From the NCBI RefSeq assembly GCF_020166345.1, contig NZ_JAIUJS010000001.1:310001-374000 (forward strand): a DNA stretch of 64,000 bases, written 5' to 3'. Origin of the DNA: Winogradskyella vincentii (lineage in GTDB: Bacteria; Bacteroidota; Bacteroidia; Flavobacteriales; Flavobacteriaceae). The stretch's first letter is position 1; every line of letters begins with the position of its first letter. Positions 36,838-46,505 of this stretch are shown here, one piece after another. The notes beneath the pieces were generated by a model, which saw only the letters and a program-made list of their open reading frames with translations, ran no database searches and had not been told where the DNA came from. Made by a program: the position numbers and the translations under genes.

Positions 36838-38868
36838 ATGAAGCTCCTCAATTTCAATATCATTAAACTTACGTTTTGTCTAATTCTTGGCATAGTACTA
36901 GCACATTATTTGAAACTAAATCAAAATCTGATTTTAGTTACCACAACTGTATTATTGGTTGCAATTGGGATAATACTGTTTATACTAAAAAATAAAATTG
37001 ACAGACTACCTTTTTTTGGTGCTCTTACTTATCTATGTATGATTGGTATTGGTATTAATGCCTATAACTTACAAGATGAAAAAATTAAAACATCTCACTA
37101 TAGCCATAAAATAATAGAAGATAAAAACAACCTGTTCATTTTCCAAGTTGTTGAGCGACTTAAGCCAGACGCCTATAACGATAAGTATATCGTAAAATTA
37201 AAGTCGGTCAATAATCAGGAGTCATCTGGTAAAATACTAATTAACATAAAACATGACAGTTTAAAAAGCACACTAGGTATTGACGATATTGTATTTGCCT
37301 CAACAATTGTTAATGATATTCAGAAACCATTAAATCCATATCAATTTGATTACAGGAATTATTTAGAGCTAAAACAAGTTTACCATCAATTGTATTTAAA
37401 TTCAGACGCTCTTAAGATTATAACAAATAATAAAACCACTATCTACGGATATGCTGATAAATTGAGAGTGACAATTAATGAAAACCTGATTGAAGCTGGT
37501 TTTAAGAATGATGTTTTAGGAATAATGAATGCGCTTTTATTAGGCCAAAGACAATCTATAGACAAGAGTATTTATAATAGTTATGTCAACTCCGGGACAA
37601 TACATATTTTAGCGGTCTCTGGCTTACATGTTGGTATCCTATTATGGATACTTAACTTCATTTTTAGACCATTACTATATCTTAGAAATGGCAGGATATT
37701 AAGGCCTTTGATTATTATTATTCTTTTATGGTCATTTGCAGTTATTGCCGGTTTATCACCCTCAGTTACAAGAGCAGTTACTATGTTTAGCATTATTAGT
37801 ATTGCTATGCATTACAAACGACCAACCAACATTTACAACACGCTCTTCATCTCGGCATTTTTAATACTATTATTTAAACCTACATTTTTGTTCGAAGTTG
37901 GTTTTCAATTAAGCTATTTGGCAGTTTTTGGAATTGTGAGTGTCCAACCCATATTATATAAACTATGGAAACCAAAGTTTTTAATTACTGACAAGCTATG
38001 GCAAATATTCACCGTAACCTTAGCAGCCCAAATTGGAGTTGTTCCAATTAGTCTGTTTTATTTTCATCAATTCCCTGGCCTATTTTTCATTTCTAATCTT
38101 GTAGTTATTCCATTTTTAAGTCTAATACTAGGGTTTGGTTTATTTGTTATCATTCTGGCATTACTAGATGGATTAAATGAAACTATTGTTGATGTTTATA
38201 GTTTCATAATTGAGTCATTAAATGATTTTATTAGTTGGATTGCACAATTTGAATCTTTTCTATTAAAAGATATTCCTTTTACTATTTTTCAAGTATTGTT
38301 GGCTTATTTAATTATTATAGGAGCGATACAAACCTATAAGAAGCGTGTTTTTAAATGGTTAGCTATTTGTTGTTTAGGAGTTATTGGATTTCAGGTCATA
38401 CAATTAAATACCAAACATCAGTCATTAAGTGATGTATTTCTCGTTTTTAATAAAAGTAGATTTACAATGATTGGACAAAAACTAAATAGTCAATTAATAG
38501 TCCATCACAATTTAAACTCTGAAAAAAGGAAATCTGATAATGTTATATCAAATTATAAGATCGGTGAATCTATTTCTGAAGTTGTTGAGGATAGCATTCA
38601 ATATTTATATAATTTCCAAAACTATAAAATCTTAGTAATTGACAGTCTTGGAGTATACAAAAATTTGAGTTTTAAACCAGATATGATACTATTGAGAAAC
38701 TCACCAAAAATTAACCTAAACAGACTTATTGACAACATCAATCCCAAACTTATTATTGCAGACGCAAGTAATTTTAAATCTTATGCATTTCGCTGGAAAA
38801 CTACATGTGAGGACAAAAAAATCCCTTTCCATTATACCAATGAAAAGGGAGCTTTAATTTTAAAATAA
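36838..38868 (+). CDS. comEC: ComEC/Rec2 family DNA-uptake channel protein
   Basis: The 676-residue polytopic inner-membrane protein has two membrane segments, an OB-like N-terminal part (about residues 95-185), and the Competence domain with the conserved stretch ILAVSGLHVGILLWIL near residue 255 and several membrane helices to about 530. It is predicted to form the channel for single-stranded DNA entry. The C-terminal 130 residues sit where other ComEC proteins have a metallo-beta-lactamase domain, but the HxHxDH metal motif is absent, so the domain is degenerate or missing. The 3' end also contains the terminator of the convergent thioredoxin gene. Confidence 0.88.
   Translation: MKLLNFNIIKLTFCLILGIVLAHYLKLNQNLILVTTTVLLVAIGIILFILKNKIDRLPFFGALTYLCMIGIGINAYNLQDEKIKTSHYSHKIIEDKNNLFIFQVVERLKPDAYNDKYIVKLKSVNNQESSGKILINIKHDSLKSTLGIDDIVFASTIVNDIQKPLNPYQFDYRNYLELKQVYHQLYLNSDALKIITNNKTTIYGYADKLRVTINENLIEAGFKNDVLGIMNALLLGQRQSIDKSIYNSYVNSGTIHILAVSGLHVGILLWILNFIFRPLLYLRNGRILRPLIIIILLWSFAVIAGLSPSVTRAVTMFSIISIAMHYKRPTNIYNTLFISAFLILLFKPTFLFEVGFQLSYLAVFGIVSVQPILYKLWKPKFLITDKLWQIFTVTLAAQIGVVPISLFYFHQFPGLFFISNLVVIPFLSLILGFGLFVIILALLDGLNETIVDVYSFIIESLNDFISWIAQFESFLLKDIPFTIFQVLLAYLIIIGAIQTYKKRVFKWLAICCLGVIGFQVIQLNTKHQSLSDVFLVFNKSRFTMIGQKLNSQLIVHHNLNSEKRKSDNVISNYKIGESISEVVEDSIQYLYNFQNYKILVIDSLGVYKNLSFKPDMILLRNSPKINLNRLIDNINPKLIIADASNFKSYAFRWKTTCEDKKIPFHYTNEKGALILK
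38815..38850 (-). terminator. Terminator of the thioredoxin-fold gene, embedded in the comEC 3' end
   Basis: TCCCTTTCCATT (38822-38833) pairs with AATGAAAAGGGA (38839-38850) with one mismatch. On the minus strand the stem is followed by seven T (38821-38815). It lies 26-60 bases after the stop of the leftward gene and inside the last codons of comEC. Confidence 0.65.
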
Positions 38869-38875
38869 AATATAC

Positions 38876-39448
38876 TTATTGCGCCTTAAACGATGGTTTA
38901 AAGGCTCTGTAATAATCGTTAAATGCTTCTTGAGTTGTCATTTCCTTGTGCTTATCTTCTCCAAACAGCTTAAGGTATAACTCTAATTGCTGTGGTTTTA
39001 AATACCCAGTAACAGGTGTTAAATAATTACCCGCCTCATCAAAAAACAGCATGGATGGGTAGGCACTTACTTTTAAAAACCTAGTAAACTCATGTACTCC
39101 GTTTCTTCTTTTAACCTTTGCTGGGTCAAAATTTGGATTGCTAAATGTATGTTCCTTAAAATTTACTGTAGAGTTACCTTCAGCATCAAATTTAACGGCA
39201 TAGTAGTTTTCGTTTACATAATCAACCACATCTGGATTATGGAAGGTATTTTTATCTAACATTTTACATGGCCCACACCAATTGGTGTACACATCCATAA
39301 ATATCTTTTTGGGTTCTTTTTTCTGTAATTCTAATGCCTCCTCAATGGTAATCCAATTAATTTCACCTTTGGTCTCTATAGCAGCATTTTGTGCGGATAC
39401 CAAGGACCCAAACATTAAGAAAGCAATTATGTATTGTAGCTTTTTCAT
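38876..39448 (-). CDS. Secreted thioredoxin-fold protein (WCGPC)
   Basis: I take the start at MKKLQYIIAFLMFGSLVSAQ (39446-39448), which gives a normal signal peptide; an upstream extension of 20 codons is unlikely. The 190-residue product has the thioredoxin active site YTNWCGPCKMLD near residue 53 and the downstream cis-Pro region in SAYPSMLFFDEAG. Acting in the periplasm, it probably reduces or reshuffles disulfides, similar to the thioredoxin-fold DUF255-like and TlpA-like proteins. The partner is unknown. Confidence 0.88.
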   Translation of the reverse strand: MKKLQYIIAFLMFGSLVSAQNAAIETKGEINWITIEEALELQKKEPKKIFMDVYTNWCGPCKMLDKNTFHNPDVVDYVNENYYAVKFDAEGNSTVNFKEHTFSNPNFDPAKVKRRNGVHEFTRFLKVSAYPSMLFFDEAGNYLTPVTGYLKPQQLELYLKLFGEDKHKEMTTQEAFNDYYRAFKPSFKAQ

Positions 39449-39481
39449 ATTTCGATTTGTTGCAATATTCGTTCCGAACTT

Positions 39482-39510
39482 ACAAAAAATGCTCCAATAC
39501 AGGAGCATTT
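39482..39510 (-). terminator. Terminator after the long POT transporter gene
   Basis: AAATGCTCC (39487-39495) and GGAGCATTT (39502-39510) form a 9-base stem with a 6-base loop. On the minus strand the stem is followed by a T run (complement of the A run before 39488). The stop of the transporter gene lies at 39534. Confidence 0.75.
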
Positions 39511-39533
39511 TAAGTTATTTTAACGGTTATACA

Positions 39534-41309
39534 TTAGCGTACACCGTGCATTAATCGTTTTAATAATGGATGTAGAGCAAAAGACACTAGACCCAATACA
39601 ATAGGTACAATTGTAAAGATTAAAAAGAAATATGACAAACCGCTTTCGTTTGTTATTTTCTCTATATCACCTCCTACATAATGCGCCATTTTATTTCCAA
39701 TTGCAATTGCCAAATAATACACACCAAACATAAATGCTACCATTCTCGCTGGCACAAGTTTACTTAGGTAAGACAATCCCATTGGTGACAAACATAATTC
39801 ACCAAGTGTATGGAACAAATAAGCTAAAACTAACCACATCATACTCAATTTAGCAGTAGATGCACCTAGAGGCACATTTCTTGTTGCGAATGCCAGAAAA
39901 CCAAATCCTATGGCCATTATTATTAATCCCAAACCATATTTTACAGAAGCTGGTGGATTGTATTTACTATCCCACCATTTCGTAAATAATGGTGCAAAAA
40001 TTATTATAAATAATGAGTTTAAAATGGCGAACCATGTTACAGGTACTTCTGTTTCTGTTGCTTGATATTCTGTATACAATTTAAAAATAACAATAGCCCA
40101 AACTATTAAGAAACTGATTCCTAAAACAATATTAGAAAAACTAATTCTATTAAATGTCTGTCTAAAGAGACTTAATAAAACATAAGTAATTATGGCTAAT
40201 GGCACAACTGTAACTATTAAATCTACGACTTTAAAAGTTGTTGCGGCATTACCGACCAATAATCTATCCGTAAAATCTCTTGTGTAAAGTGGTAATGAAC
40301 CTGCTGCTTGCTCAAACGCTGCCCAGAAGAAAATAGTGAATATACAGAAGATGGTAAAAGCAATCATTCTGTCTCTTACAACCTTTTCATATCTAGGTAT
40401 TCTCACAATAAGTATAACAATAAACAGAAGTGCAGCTAGCAAGGCAAAAAACAGAGAATCTGTCATCCCAGCAATATCAAAACTAAGCACATCAATGTTA
40501 CCTATTTTACTTAATGGGTCATTAACAATAAATATCAATGCCGAAAGAACAAAAATGGTAATTAAAACATAGTCTATCGTTACAAACTTATTAAGCTTAC
40601 CACTGATTTTTTCTTTGGTGTCATCTAAATTATCAGTTAGGGTATCAATTATGCCTTTATCTTCGTCCTTAGGTTTTGCTCCAACATCACCGAATAACGG
40701 TTGGGCATAATAAAATTGAACCATACCTAAAAACATAAAAATACCGGCTAAACCAAATCCATAACTCCAACCAACTTTTTCACCAACCCAACCACAAAGC
40801 ATAATTCCAATAAATGCTCCGGCATTTACACCCATGTAAAAGATGTTATAAGCACCATCTTTTTTATCGTCATGCCCTTCGTACATTTTTGAAATAATAG
40901 ATGTCATATTTGGCTTAAAAAAACCATTTCCTAATATTAAAAGCGCTATACCAATGTAGAGAAAAGTAGGTGTTTCTACAGCCATGGATGCATGTCCTAA
41001 AGTCATTAGAAGTGCACCTATAACAACTGCAAGTCTGTACCCAATCTTGTTGTCAGCCAACCACCCACCAACTATCGGTGTAAGGTATACAAACATGGCA
41101 TAAGTACCTAAAAGCGACAAAGCCGCAGATTTATCCCAGCCCCAACCAGGATTATCTCCAGTAACCACTCCGGTTAGAAAAATTACAAGGATTGCACGCA
41201 TTCCGTAATACGAAAAACGCTCCCACATTTCAGTAAAGAATAAAACAAACAGACCTGCTGGATGTCCCATTACCTTTGTCGCGAAAAAATTTTCGGATGA
41301 AGTACTCAT
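39534..41309 (-). CDS. POT-family proton-dependent peptide transporter (long form)
   Basis: The 591-residue MFS protein has an N-terminal TEMWERFSYYGMRAILV (residues 27-43), the ExxERFxYYG motif that couples protons to peptide uptake. A second family motif is FYMGVNAGAFIGIMLCG near residue 155. It has about 14 membrane segments and a hydrophilic loop of about 35 residues near 210-245. It resembles dipeptide/tripeptide permeases (DtpT-like). It follows another POT gene and a terminator, and DPP IV lies just beyond, which fits peptide use. The second copy suggests different substrate range. Confidence 0.93.
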   Translation of the reverse strand: MSTSSENFFATKVMGHPAGLFVLFFTEMWERFSYYGMRAILVIFLTGVVTGDNPGWGWDKSAALSLLGTYAMFVYLTPIVGGWLADNKIGYRLAVVIGALLMTLGHASMAVETPTFLYIGIALLILGNGFFKPNMTSIISKMYEGHDDKKDGAYNIFYMGVNAGAFIGIMLCGWVGEKVGWSYGFGLAGIFMFLGMVQFYYAQPLFGDVGAKPKDEDKGIIDTLTDNLDDTKEKISGKLNKFVTIDYVLITIFVLSALIFIVNDPLSKIGNIDVLSFDIAGMTDSLFFALLAALLFIVILIVRIPRYEKVVRDRMIAFTIFCIFTIFFWAAFEQAAGSLPLYTRDFTDRLLVGNAATTFKVVDLIVTVVPLAIITYVLLSLFRQTFNRISFSNIVLGISFLIVWAIVIFKLYTEYQATETEVPVTWFAILNSLFIIIFAPLFTKWWDSKYNPPASVKYGLGLIIMAIGFGFLAFATRNVPLGASTAKLSMMWLVLAYLFHTLGELCLSPMGLSYLSKLVPARMVAFMFGVYYLAIAIGNKMAHYVGGDIEKITNESGLSYFFLIFTIVPIVLGLVSFALHPLLKRLMHGVR

Positions 41310-41336
41310 AAAATAGATTGTTTAGTTAGTTAAGAA

Positions 41337-41369
41337 AAACCCTTATGCAATAGCATTGCACAAGGGTTT
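41337..41369 (-). terminator. Terminator between the two POT genes
   Basis: AAACCCTT (from 41337) pairs with AAGGGTTT (to 41369), and the inner arms ATGCAAT and ATTGCAC extend the stem. On the minus strand a TTTTTC tail follows. It stops transcripts of the upstream POT gene before the second copy. Confidence 0.8.
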
Positions 41370-41382
41370 ATTATTTAAATAT

Positions 41383-42780
41383 TTAGTTATTGATGTCTGG
41401 ATCTGCAAGCTCATATTTCTCAGCTTCAAGCATTTCGTGCTCATCATCTTCGGCACCATGTGTAAGGCTTTCTAATTTCTTTCTGAACACCATTACTAGT
41501 AATCCAAATACAACGCAGAATACTGCAATTCCCGTAAAAATTGTGAATTCTCCTAATTTTTCAGAAGCCTCACCAAGTAATCCAGCTAATTTATTTCCGA
41601 ATCCTGTCATCGCAAAATATACACCCATCATTAATGAAGCATACTTTATAGGTGCCAATTTTGTGATATAGGATAATGCGACTGGAGAAATACAAAGTTC
41701 ACCAATAGTATGGAATAAATATGCAAGTACTAACCAATACATTGCAGATGCTCCTGAACTCTCATATTGACCTGCAGCTGCTGTCATAAAAAAGAATCCT
41801 GTACCCATTATAATCAGACCTACGATCATTTTAAATAATCCCGTAGATAGTTTTCCTTTTAGTTTTCTACTTGCCCAATACCCAGCAACTGAAGTACCTA
41901 AAAAGATAATAAACATAGCATTAAGTGATTGGAACCAAGATGCTGGTACTTCCCAACCCATTAGCATACGATTGGTTTTTTCTGATGCGTAGATATTCAT
42001 TAATCCACCTGCTTGCTCAAAAGCACCCCAAAATACTATTACAAGTAAAAACGATATAAAAAGTACAATTACTCTATCCTTTTCTATTTTAGTAAGAGGT
42101 TTATCCATTGCCTCTTTTTCTACTTTATTCTCAGAAGCACCAAGGAAATTACCTACTTGTGTTAAGTATTTCATACCAGCTAAATACTGAATTAATCCAG
42201 CTGCCATTCCGATTCCGGCAAGTCCAAATCCATAATGCCAACCGTGTACTTCTCCAACATATCCAACAATTAAACTTGATAAAAACGCACCTACATTAAT
42301 ACCAATATAGAAAATTGTGAACCCCTTATCTCTTCTGATATCACCTTGCTTATAAAGACCTCCAACCATAGTTGAGATATTTGGTTTTAACATACCAACA
42401 CCAGCTATAATTAAACCTAAACCAGAATAAAAGGCCCAAAGTTGCTCAACAGCCAAAATACTGTGACCTGCAACTAATAAAATTCCACCATATAGTACTG
42501 ATTTCTTCTGACCTAAAAATTTATCCGCTATCCAACCACCTGGAATAGATGCTACATAAACTAACATGGTATACCATCCATAAAGCGCCAATGCTTCGCC
42601 ATTTGTCCACCCTAATCCTGCATTATCACCTGTTGATTGCGCCACTAAATACAATACGAGTATTGCTCGCATTCCATAATAGGAGAAACGTTCCCACATT
42701 TCGGTAAAAAATAAAACGAATAATCCCACTGGATGCCCAAATAGCTCTTTTTGGTATGGTTGTTTAATTAATGTTGACAT
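41383..42780 (-). CDS. POT-family proton-dependent peptide transporter (short form)
   Basis: The 465-residue paralog of the next transporter carries the same TEMWERFSYYGMRAILVLYL motif (residues 27-46) and FYIGINVGAFLSSLIVGYVG near 160, with about 12 membrane segments. It imports di- and tripeptides with protons. The C-terminus is acidic. The start lies 25 bases after the DPP IV stop, so the peptidase and this permease form an operon in which dipeptides released by the peptidase are taken up; the pairing is inference from location. Confidence 0.93.
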   Translation of the reverse strand: MSTLIKQPYQKELFGHPVGLFVLFFTEMWERFSYYGMRAILVLYLVAQSTGDNAGLGWTNGEALALYGWYTMLVYVASIPGGWIADKFLGQKKSVLYGGILLVAGHSILAVEQLWAFYSGLGLIIAGVGMLKPNISTMVGGLYKQGDIRRDKGFTIFYIGINVGAFLSSLIVGYVGEVHGWHYGFGLAGIGMAAGLIQYLAGMKYLTQVGNFLGASENKVEKEAMDKPLTKIEKDRVIVLFISFLLVIVFWGAFEQAGGLMNIYASEKTNRMLMGWEVPASWFQSLNAMFIIFLGTSVAGYWASRKLKGKLSTGLFKMIVGLIIMGTGFFFMTAAAGQYESSGASAMYWLVLAYLFHTIGELCISPVALSYITKLAPIKYASLMMGVYFAMTGFGNKLAGLLGEASEKLGEFTIFTGIAVFCVVFGLLVMVFRKKLESLTHGAEDDEHEMLEAEKYELADPDINN

Positions 42781-42805
42781 ATTATTTAATTTAGTTAGTT
42801 ATTAG

Positions 42806-45037
42806 TTATCCTTTAATATTTGAGGACTCTTGCTCCTTCTCCACTCTAGTTTCACGCTTATCACCCAAAGTTTCATGGATGAAGTTTGTCATTTTTTTAT
42901 AAAGATGAAGTCTTGTATTTCCACCGTAAATACCATGATTTTTGTCTGGATAAATCATCCATTCAAATTGTTTATCTGCTTGTATTAGAGCCTCAACCAT
43001 TCTCATTGTATTCTGCACATGAACATTATCATCACCTGTTCCATGTATTAACAAGAAATCACCCTTCAATTTATCAACATGGTTAATTGGAGAATTTTCG
43101 TCATAACCACTAGGATTTTCTTGTGGTGTCGTCATATACCGTTCTGTATAAATTGTATCATAAAACCTCCAACTTGTGACAGGTGCAACAGCTATTGCCA
43201 TATTGAAGACATCATTTCCTTTAAAAAGTGCATTGCTACTCATAAAACCACCATAACTCCATCCCCAAATTCCGATTCTAGATTCATCTATATAAGGTAA
43301 TTCTCCTAGTTTCTTTGCTGTAGCTATTTGATCTTCTACCTCATATTTACCAAGTTCATTTTGCGTTACCTTTTTAAACTCTGCACCTTTAAAACCTGTT
43401 CCTCTACCATCTACGCAAACAACGATGTAGCCTTCTTGAGCTAGCATTTGATACCAATAATCGTTAGTTCCGTTCCAGCGATTTGCAACAGACTGAGATC
43501 CAGGACCAGAATACTGATACATAAAAAGTGGGTATGTTTTAGTCTCATCAAAATCTGCAGGTTTAATCATCCACATATTGAGATCATTACCATTCACATT
43601 TATTGTGGAGAACTCCTTTTTAGAGGTCTTATAGTCACCTATTTTTTGAGCAAGCTTATCATTATCCTTAATACTTTTTACCACTTCACCAGATTTTGCA
43701 CTGTTCAATGTATATTCAGGAGGTGTGATTGCACTTGAATGTGTATTGATAAAATAAGTGAAATCTGCACTGAATGAGGCACTGTTAGAACCAGTAGTTT
43801 TGGTTAATCGTTTTTTATTCTTGCCATTAAGTTTAATTGAATAAACATCTCTATTGATAGATCCATTTTCCGTAGACTGAAAATAAATGGTATTTGCCTT
43901 GTCATTATAACCATAATAATTGGTTACTTCCCAATTACCATTCGTTACCTGATTTATTAACTCTCCCTCTCTAGAATAATGATAAATATGATTAAAACCA
44001 TCTTTCTCACTTGTCCAAATAAAACTGTTATCCTTTAAAAAGGTGAGATCAAATGTCACATCAATATATGCTTTGTCTTTTTCTGCCAGCACTAATTTGG
44101 ATACGTTAGAACTCGTATTAATCATCCAAAGATCCAGTTCGTTTTGGTGTCGGTTCATGTATTGAGCACTCAAAACATTAGTGTCATTAGTCCATTGAAT
44201 CCTTGGTATGTAAAAATCATTATAAGATTTATCTACCTTTATTTCGCTTAATTTTTTAGTATTTAGGTCATAAAGATGTAATGACACAATAGAATTGGTT
44301 TCACCAGCCTTAGGATACTTAAATACTTGTTGCGTCTGGTATAAATCAGAACCATAAACATCCATTGAAAATTCAGGTACGTTTGTTTCGTCAAACCGTA
44401 TAAATGCAATTTGATTGCTGTCTTTGTTCCAATCAAAAGCCCTAACGAAACTAAATTCTTCCTCATATACCCAATCTGTTATTCCATTGATAATTTTATT
44501 CTTTTCGCCATCAAAGGTTATCTGCTCCACCTTACCAGTTACAAGATCCTTCACATACAGGTTATTTTTATATCCATATGCGATTTTTGAGGCATCTGGT
44601 GATAGTGTTGGCTCTTGAACCAATTCCTCTGAAACTTTTATCAAAGACTTATCGTTTATATCATATACATAATATTCACCTAATCTTGAGCGTCTAAAAA
44701 CAGGCACTTCGTTTGTAGTTAATATTACTTTAGACTCGTCTTCGCTGAAGGTATAATCAAAAAAACCTTCAATATCTTCAATTTCTTCAGAAGACACTAA
44801 GGTTATTTCTTTTTGCAAGGTTTTATAATCGTAAATATCTATGGTTGAGTTTCTTGTCTGTCTATCAAAATTCAAAATAGAATATTGCTTTCCGTTTTTC
44901 ATAGAATGAAGGGCTTGCATTCCCTCTGTTCTAAATGTGCCACTCCATATTTCTTCAAGTGTTATTTGTTTATTTTGACAGTAAATTAAAGAAGTAGTAA
45001 GAAAGCCAATAATAGCTAGAGCATATTTCAAATTCAT
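42806..45037 (-). CDS. Dipeptidyl peptidase IV, S9 family
   Basis: The 743-residue secreted peptidase removes X-Pro dipeptides from N-termini. I start at MNLKYALAIIGFLTTSLIYC (ATG at 45035-45037), which makes a signal peptide; a longer form would need TTG at 45052. The N-terminal DPP IV propeller fills about 40-480 and the alpha/beta hydrolase the rest, with nucleophile elbow GWSYGGFMS, HGTGDDNVHV (Asp) and PDKNHGIYGG (His). DPP IV enzymes of gut and marine Bacteroidota have this layout. It precedes a POT permease gene. Confidence 0.94.
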   Translation of the reverse strand: MNLKYALAIIGFLTTSLIYCQNKQITLEEIWSGTFRTEGMQALHSMKNGKQYSILNFDRQTRNSTIDIYDYKTLQKEITLVSSEEIEDIEGFFDYTFSEDESKVILTTNEVPVFRRSRLGEYYVYDINDKSLIKVSEELVQEPTLSPDASKIAYGYKNNLYVKDLVTGKVEQITFDGEKNKIINGITDWVYEEEFSFVRAFDWNKDSNQIAFIRFDETNVPEFSMDVYGSDLYQTQQVFKYPKAGETNSIVSLHLYDLNTKKLSEIKVDKSYNDFYIPRIQWTNDTNVLSAQYMNRHQNELDLWMINTSSNVSKLVLAEKDKAYIDVTFDLTFLKDNSFIWTSEKDGFNHIYHYSREGELINQVTNGNWEVTNYYGYNDKANTIYFQSTENGSINRDVYSIKLNGKNKKRLTKTTGSNSASFSADFTYFINTHSSAITPPEYTLNSAKSGEVVKSIKDNDKLAQKIGDYKTSKKEFSTINVNGNDLNMWMIKPADFDETKTYPLFMYQYSGPGSQSVANRWNGTNDYWYQMLAQEGYIVVCVDGRGTGFKGAEFKKVTQNELGKYEVEDQIATAKKLGELPYIDESRIGIWGWSYGGFMSSNALFKGNDVFNMAIAVAPVTSWRFYDTIYTERYMTTPQENPSGYDENSPINHVDKLKGDFLLIHGTGDDNVHVQNTMRMVEALIQADKQFEWMIYPDKNHGIYGGNTRLHLYKKMTNFIHETLGDKRETRVEKEQESSNIKG

Positions 45038-45156
45038 ATATACAATTTTCAAAATAACGATGTCAAGTTTACTAAAAATTATGCAAAAAACCGCCTTTAT
45101 TAACAGTAAATGCGCAATAATGGAAGTAAAAACACATGTTTTATGGCAATCCTCAG

Positions 45157-45164
45157 TATCTTTG
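45157..45164 (+). promoter_or_regulatory. Predicted -7 element of the mevalonate operon
   Basis: TATCTTTG matches TAnnTTTG and lies 23 bases before the HMG-CoA reductase ATG at 45188. No perfect -33 TTTG is at the expected spacing. The gap to DPP IV is divergent and 150 bases long. Confidence 0.45.
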
Positions 45165-45187
45165 TGTTTTTTAAAAATTAATGGATT

Positions 45188-46504
45188 ATGTCTAATAGGA
45201 TAGCAGGCTTTTCAAAGCTTTCAAAAACAGAAAAGATTGAATGGCTTCTAAATACATATTTCACCAATATTGAAGCATCTAGAGATCTTATAAAACAATA
45301 TTGGAATACCAATGAGAAATTACAAAAGCTTCATGACGAGTTTATTGAAAATACAATAACCAATTATTACTTACCTCTAGGAATTGCTCCGAATTTCTCT
45401 ATCAATGATTCATTATATGCTATACCTATGGCTATTGAAGAAAGCTCAGTTGTTGCGGCAGCCAGTAAGTCCGCCAAATTTTGGTTGGAGCGAGGTGGGT
45501 TTAAAACAAAAGTTATTTCTACTGTCAAAATAGGGCAAGTACATTTTATTTACAATGGTGATTATGATAAGCTTAGTTCTTTTTTTGATAGTGTAAAGTC
45601 AAAACTAATTGAATCTACCAACGACATAACAAAAAACATGGAGCGCCGTGGTGGTGGCATATTAGGTATTGAGTTAAGAAATAAAACTACAGACATTGAT
45701 AATTACTATCAATTACATGCTACATTTGAAACTCTTGACGCGATGGGTGCTAATTTCATTAATTCTTGCTTAGAGCAATTTGCAAGTACGTTGAAAGATG
45801 AGGCATTGATCTATGATAAATTTAGTGAAGAAGAAAAATCTATTGATATTGTTATGAGCATCTTATCTAACTATGTTCCAAATTGTTTAGTTAGAGCAGA
45901 AGTTTCGTGTGCAATTGAAGATTTAAAAAGTAAGGATATTCCAAATCCAGAAATATTTGCAAGCAAATTCAAACAAGCCGTTAATATCGCAGAAGTAGAA
46001 CCATACAGAGCAGTAACACATAACAAGGGAATAATGAATGGTATAGATGCGGTTGTTTTAGCTACTGGCAATGACTTTAGAGCGGTTGAAGCAGGTGTTC
46101 ATGCATATGCGGCAAGAGAAGGTAAGTATTCAAGCTTAACACATTGTACCATTGATGATGGGGTTTTTAAATTTTGGCTTGAGATACCACTTGCCTTAGG
46201 AACCGTTGGTGGGCTGACCAGTTTACATCCTTTAGTAAAATTCTCTTTAGAAATGCTTAAAAATCCAACAGCAAAAGAACTAATGCAAATAGTAGCCGTA
46301 GCTGGATTAGCTCAAAATTTTGCTGCTGTTAAATCCTTGACAACAACAGGAATTCAGCAAGGCCACATGAAAATGCATTTAATGAATATTTTAAATCAAT
46401 TTGAAGCAACTTCAGAAGAGAAAACTAATTTGATAGAACACTTTAAAACAAATACCGTTACTCACAGTGCTGTTGTAGAGGCTATAGAAAATCTAAGACG
46501 TTAA
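45188..46504 (+). CDS. Hydroxymethylglutaryl-CoA reductase, class II (degradative type)
   Basis: The 438-residue soluble enzyme interconverts HMG-CoA and mevalonate. Class II features are visible: the catalytic Glu in AIPMAIEESSVVAAASKSAK near residue 85, Lys in VTHNKGIMNGIDAVV near 278, Asp in ATGNDFRAVEAG near 290, and the C-terminal His in GHMKMHLMNIL near 397. No membrane anchor is present. In flavobacteria this class II form runs the mevalonate pathway to isoprenoids. It is followed after one base by the GHMP kinase gene. The mvaA/mvaB nomenclature is not settled for this group, so I give no symbol. Confidence 0.93.
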   Translation: MSNRIAGFSKLSKTEKIEWLLNTYFTNIEASRDLIKQYWNTNEKLQKLHDEFIENTITNYYLPLGIAPNFSINDSLYAIPMAIEESSVVAAASKSAKFWLERGGFKTKVISTVKIGQVHFIYNGDYDKLSSFFDSVKSKLIESTNDITKNMERRGGGILGIELRNKTTDIDNYYQLHATFETLDAMGANFINSCLEQFASTLKDEALIYDKFSEEEKSIDIVMSILSNYVPNCLVRAEVSCAIEDLKSKDIPNPEIFASKFKQAVNIAEVEPYRAVTHNKGIMNGIDAVVLATGNDFRAVEAGVHAYAAREGKYSSLTHCTIDDGVFKFWLEIPLALGTVGGLTSLHPLVKFSLEMLKNPTAKELMQIVAVAGLAQNFAAVKSLTTTGIQQGHMKMHLMNILNQFEATSEEKTNLIEHFKTNTVTHSAVVEAIENLRR

Positions 46505-46505
46505 T

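Noticed and set aside
44263..44466. 67-residue ORF inside DPP IV
   Set aside because: Overlaps a well supported gene in another frame with no motif.
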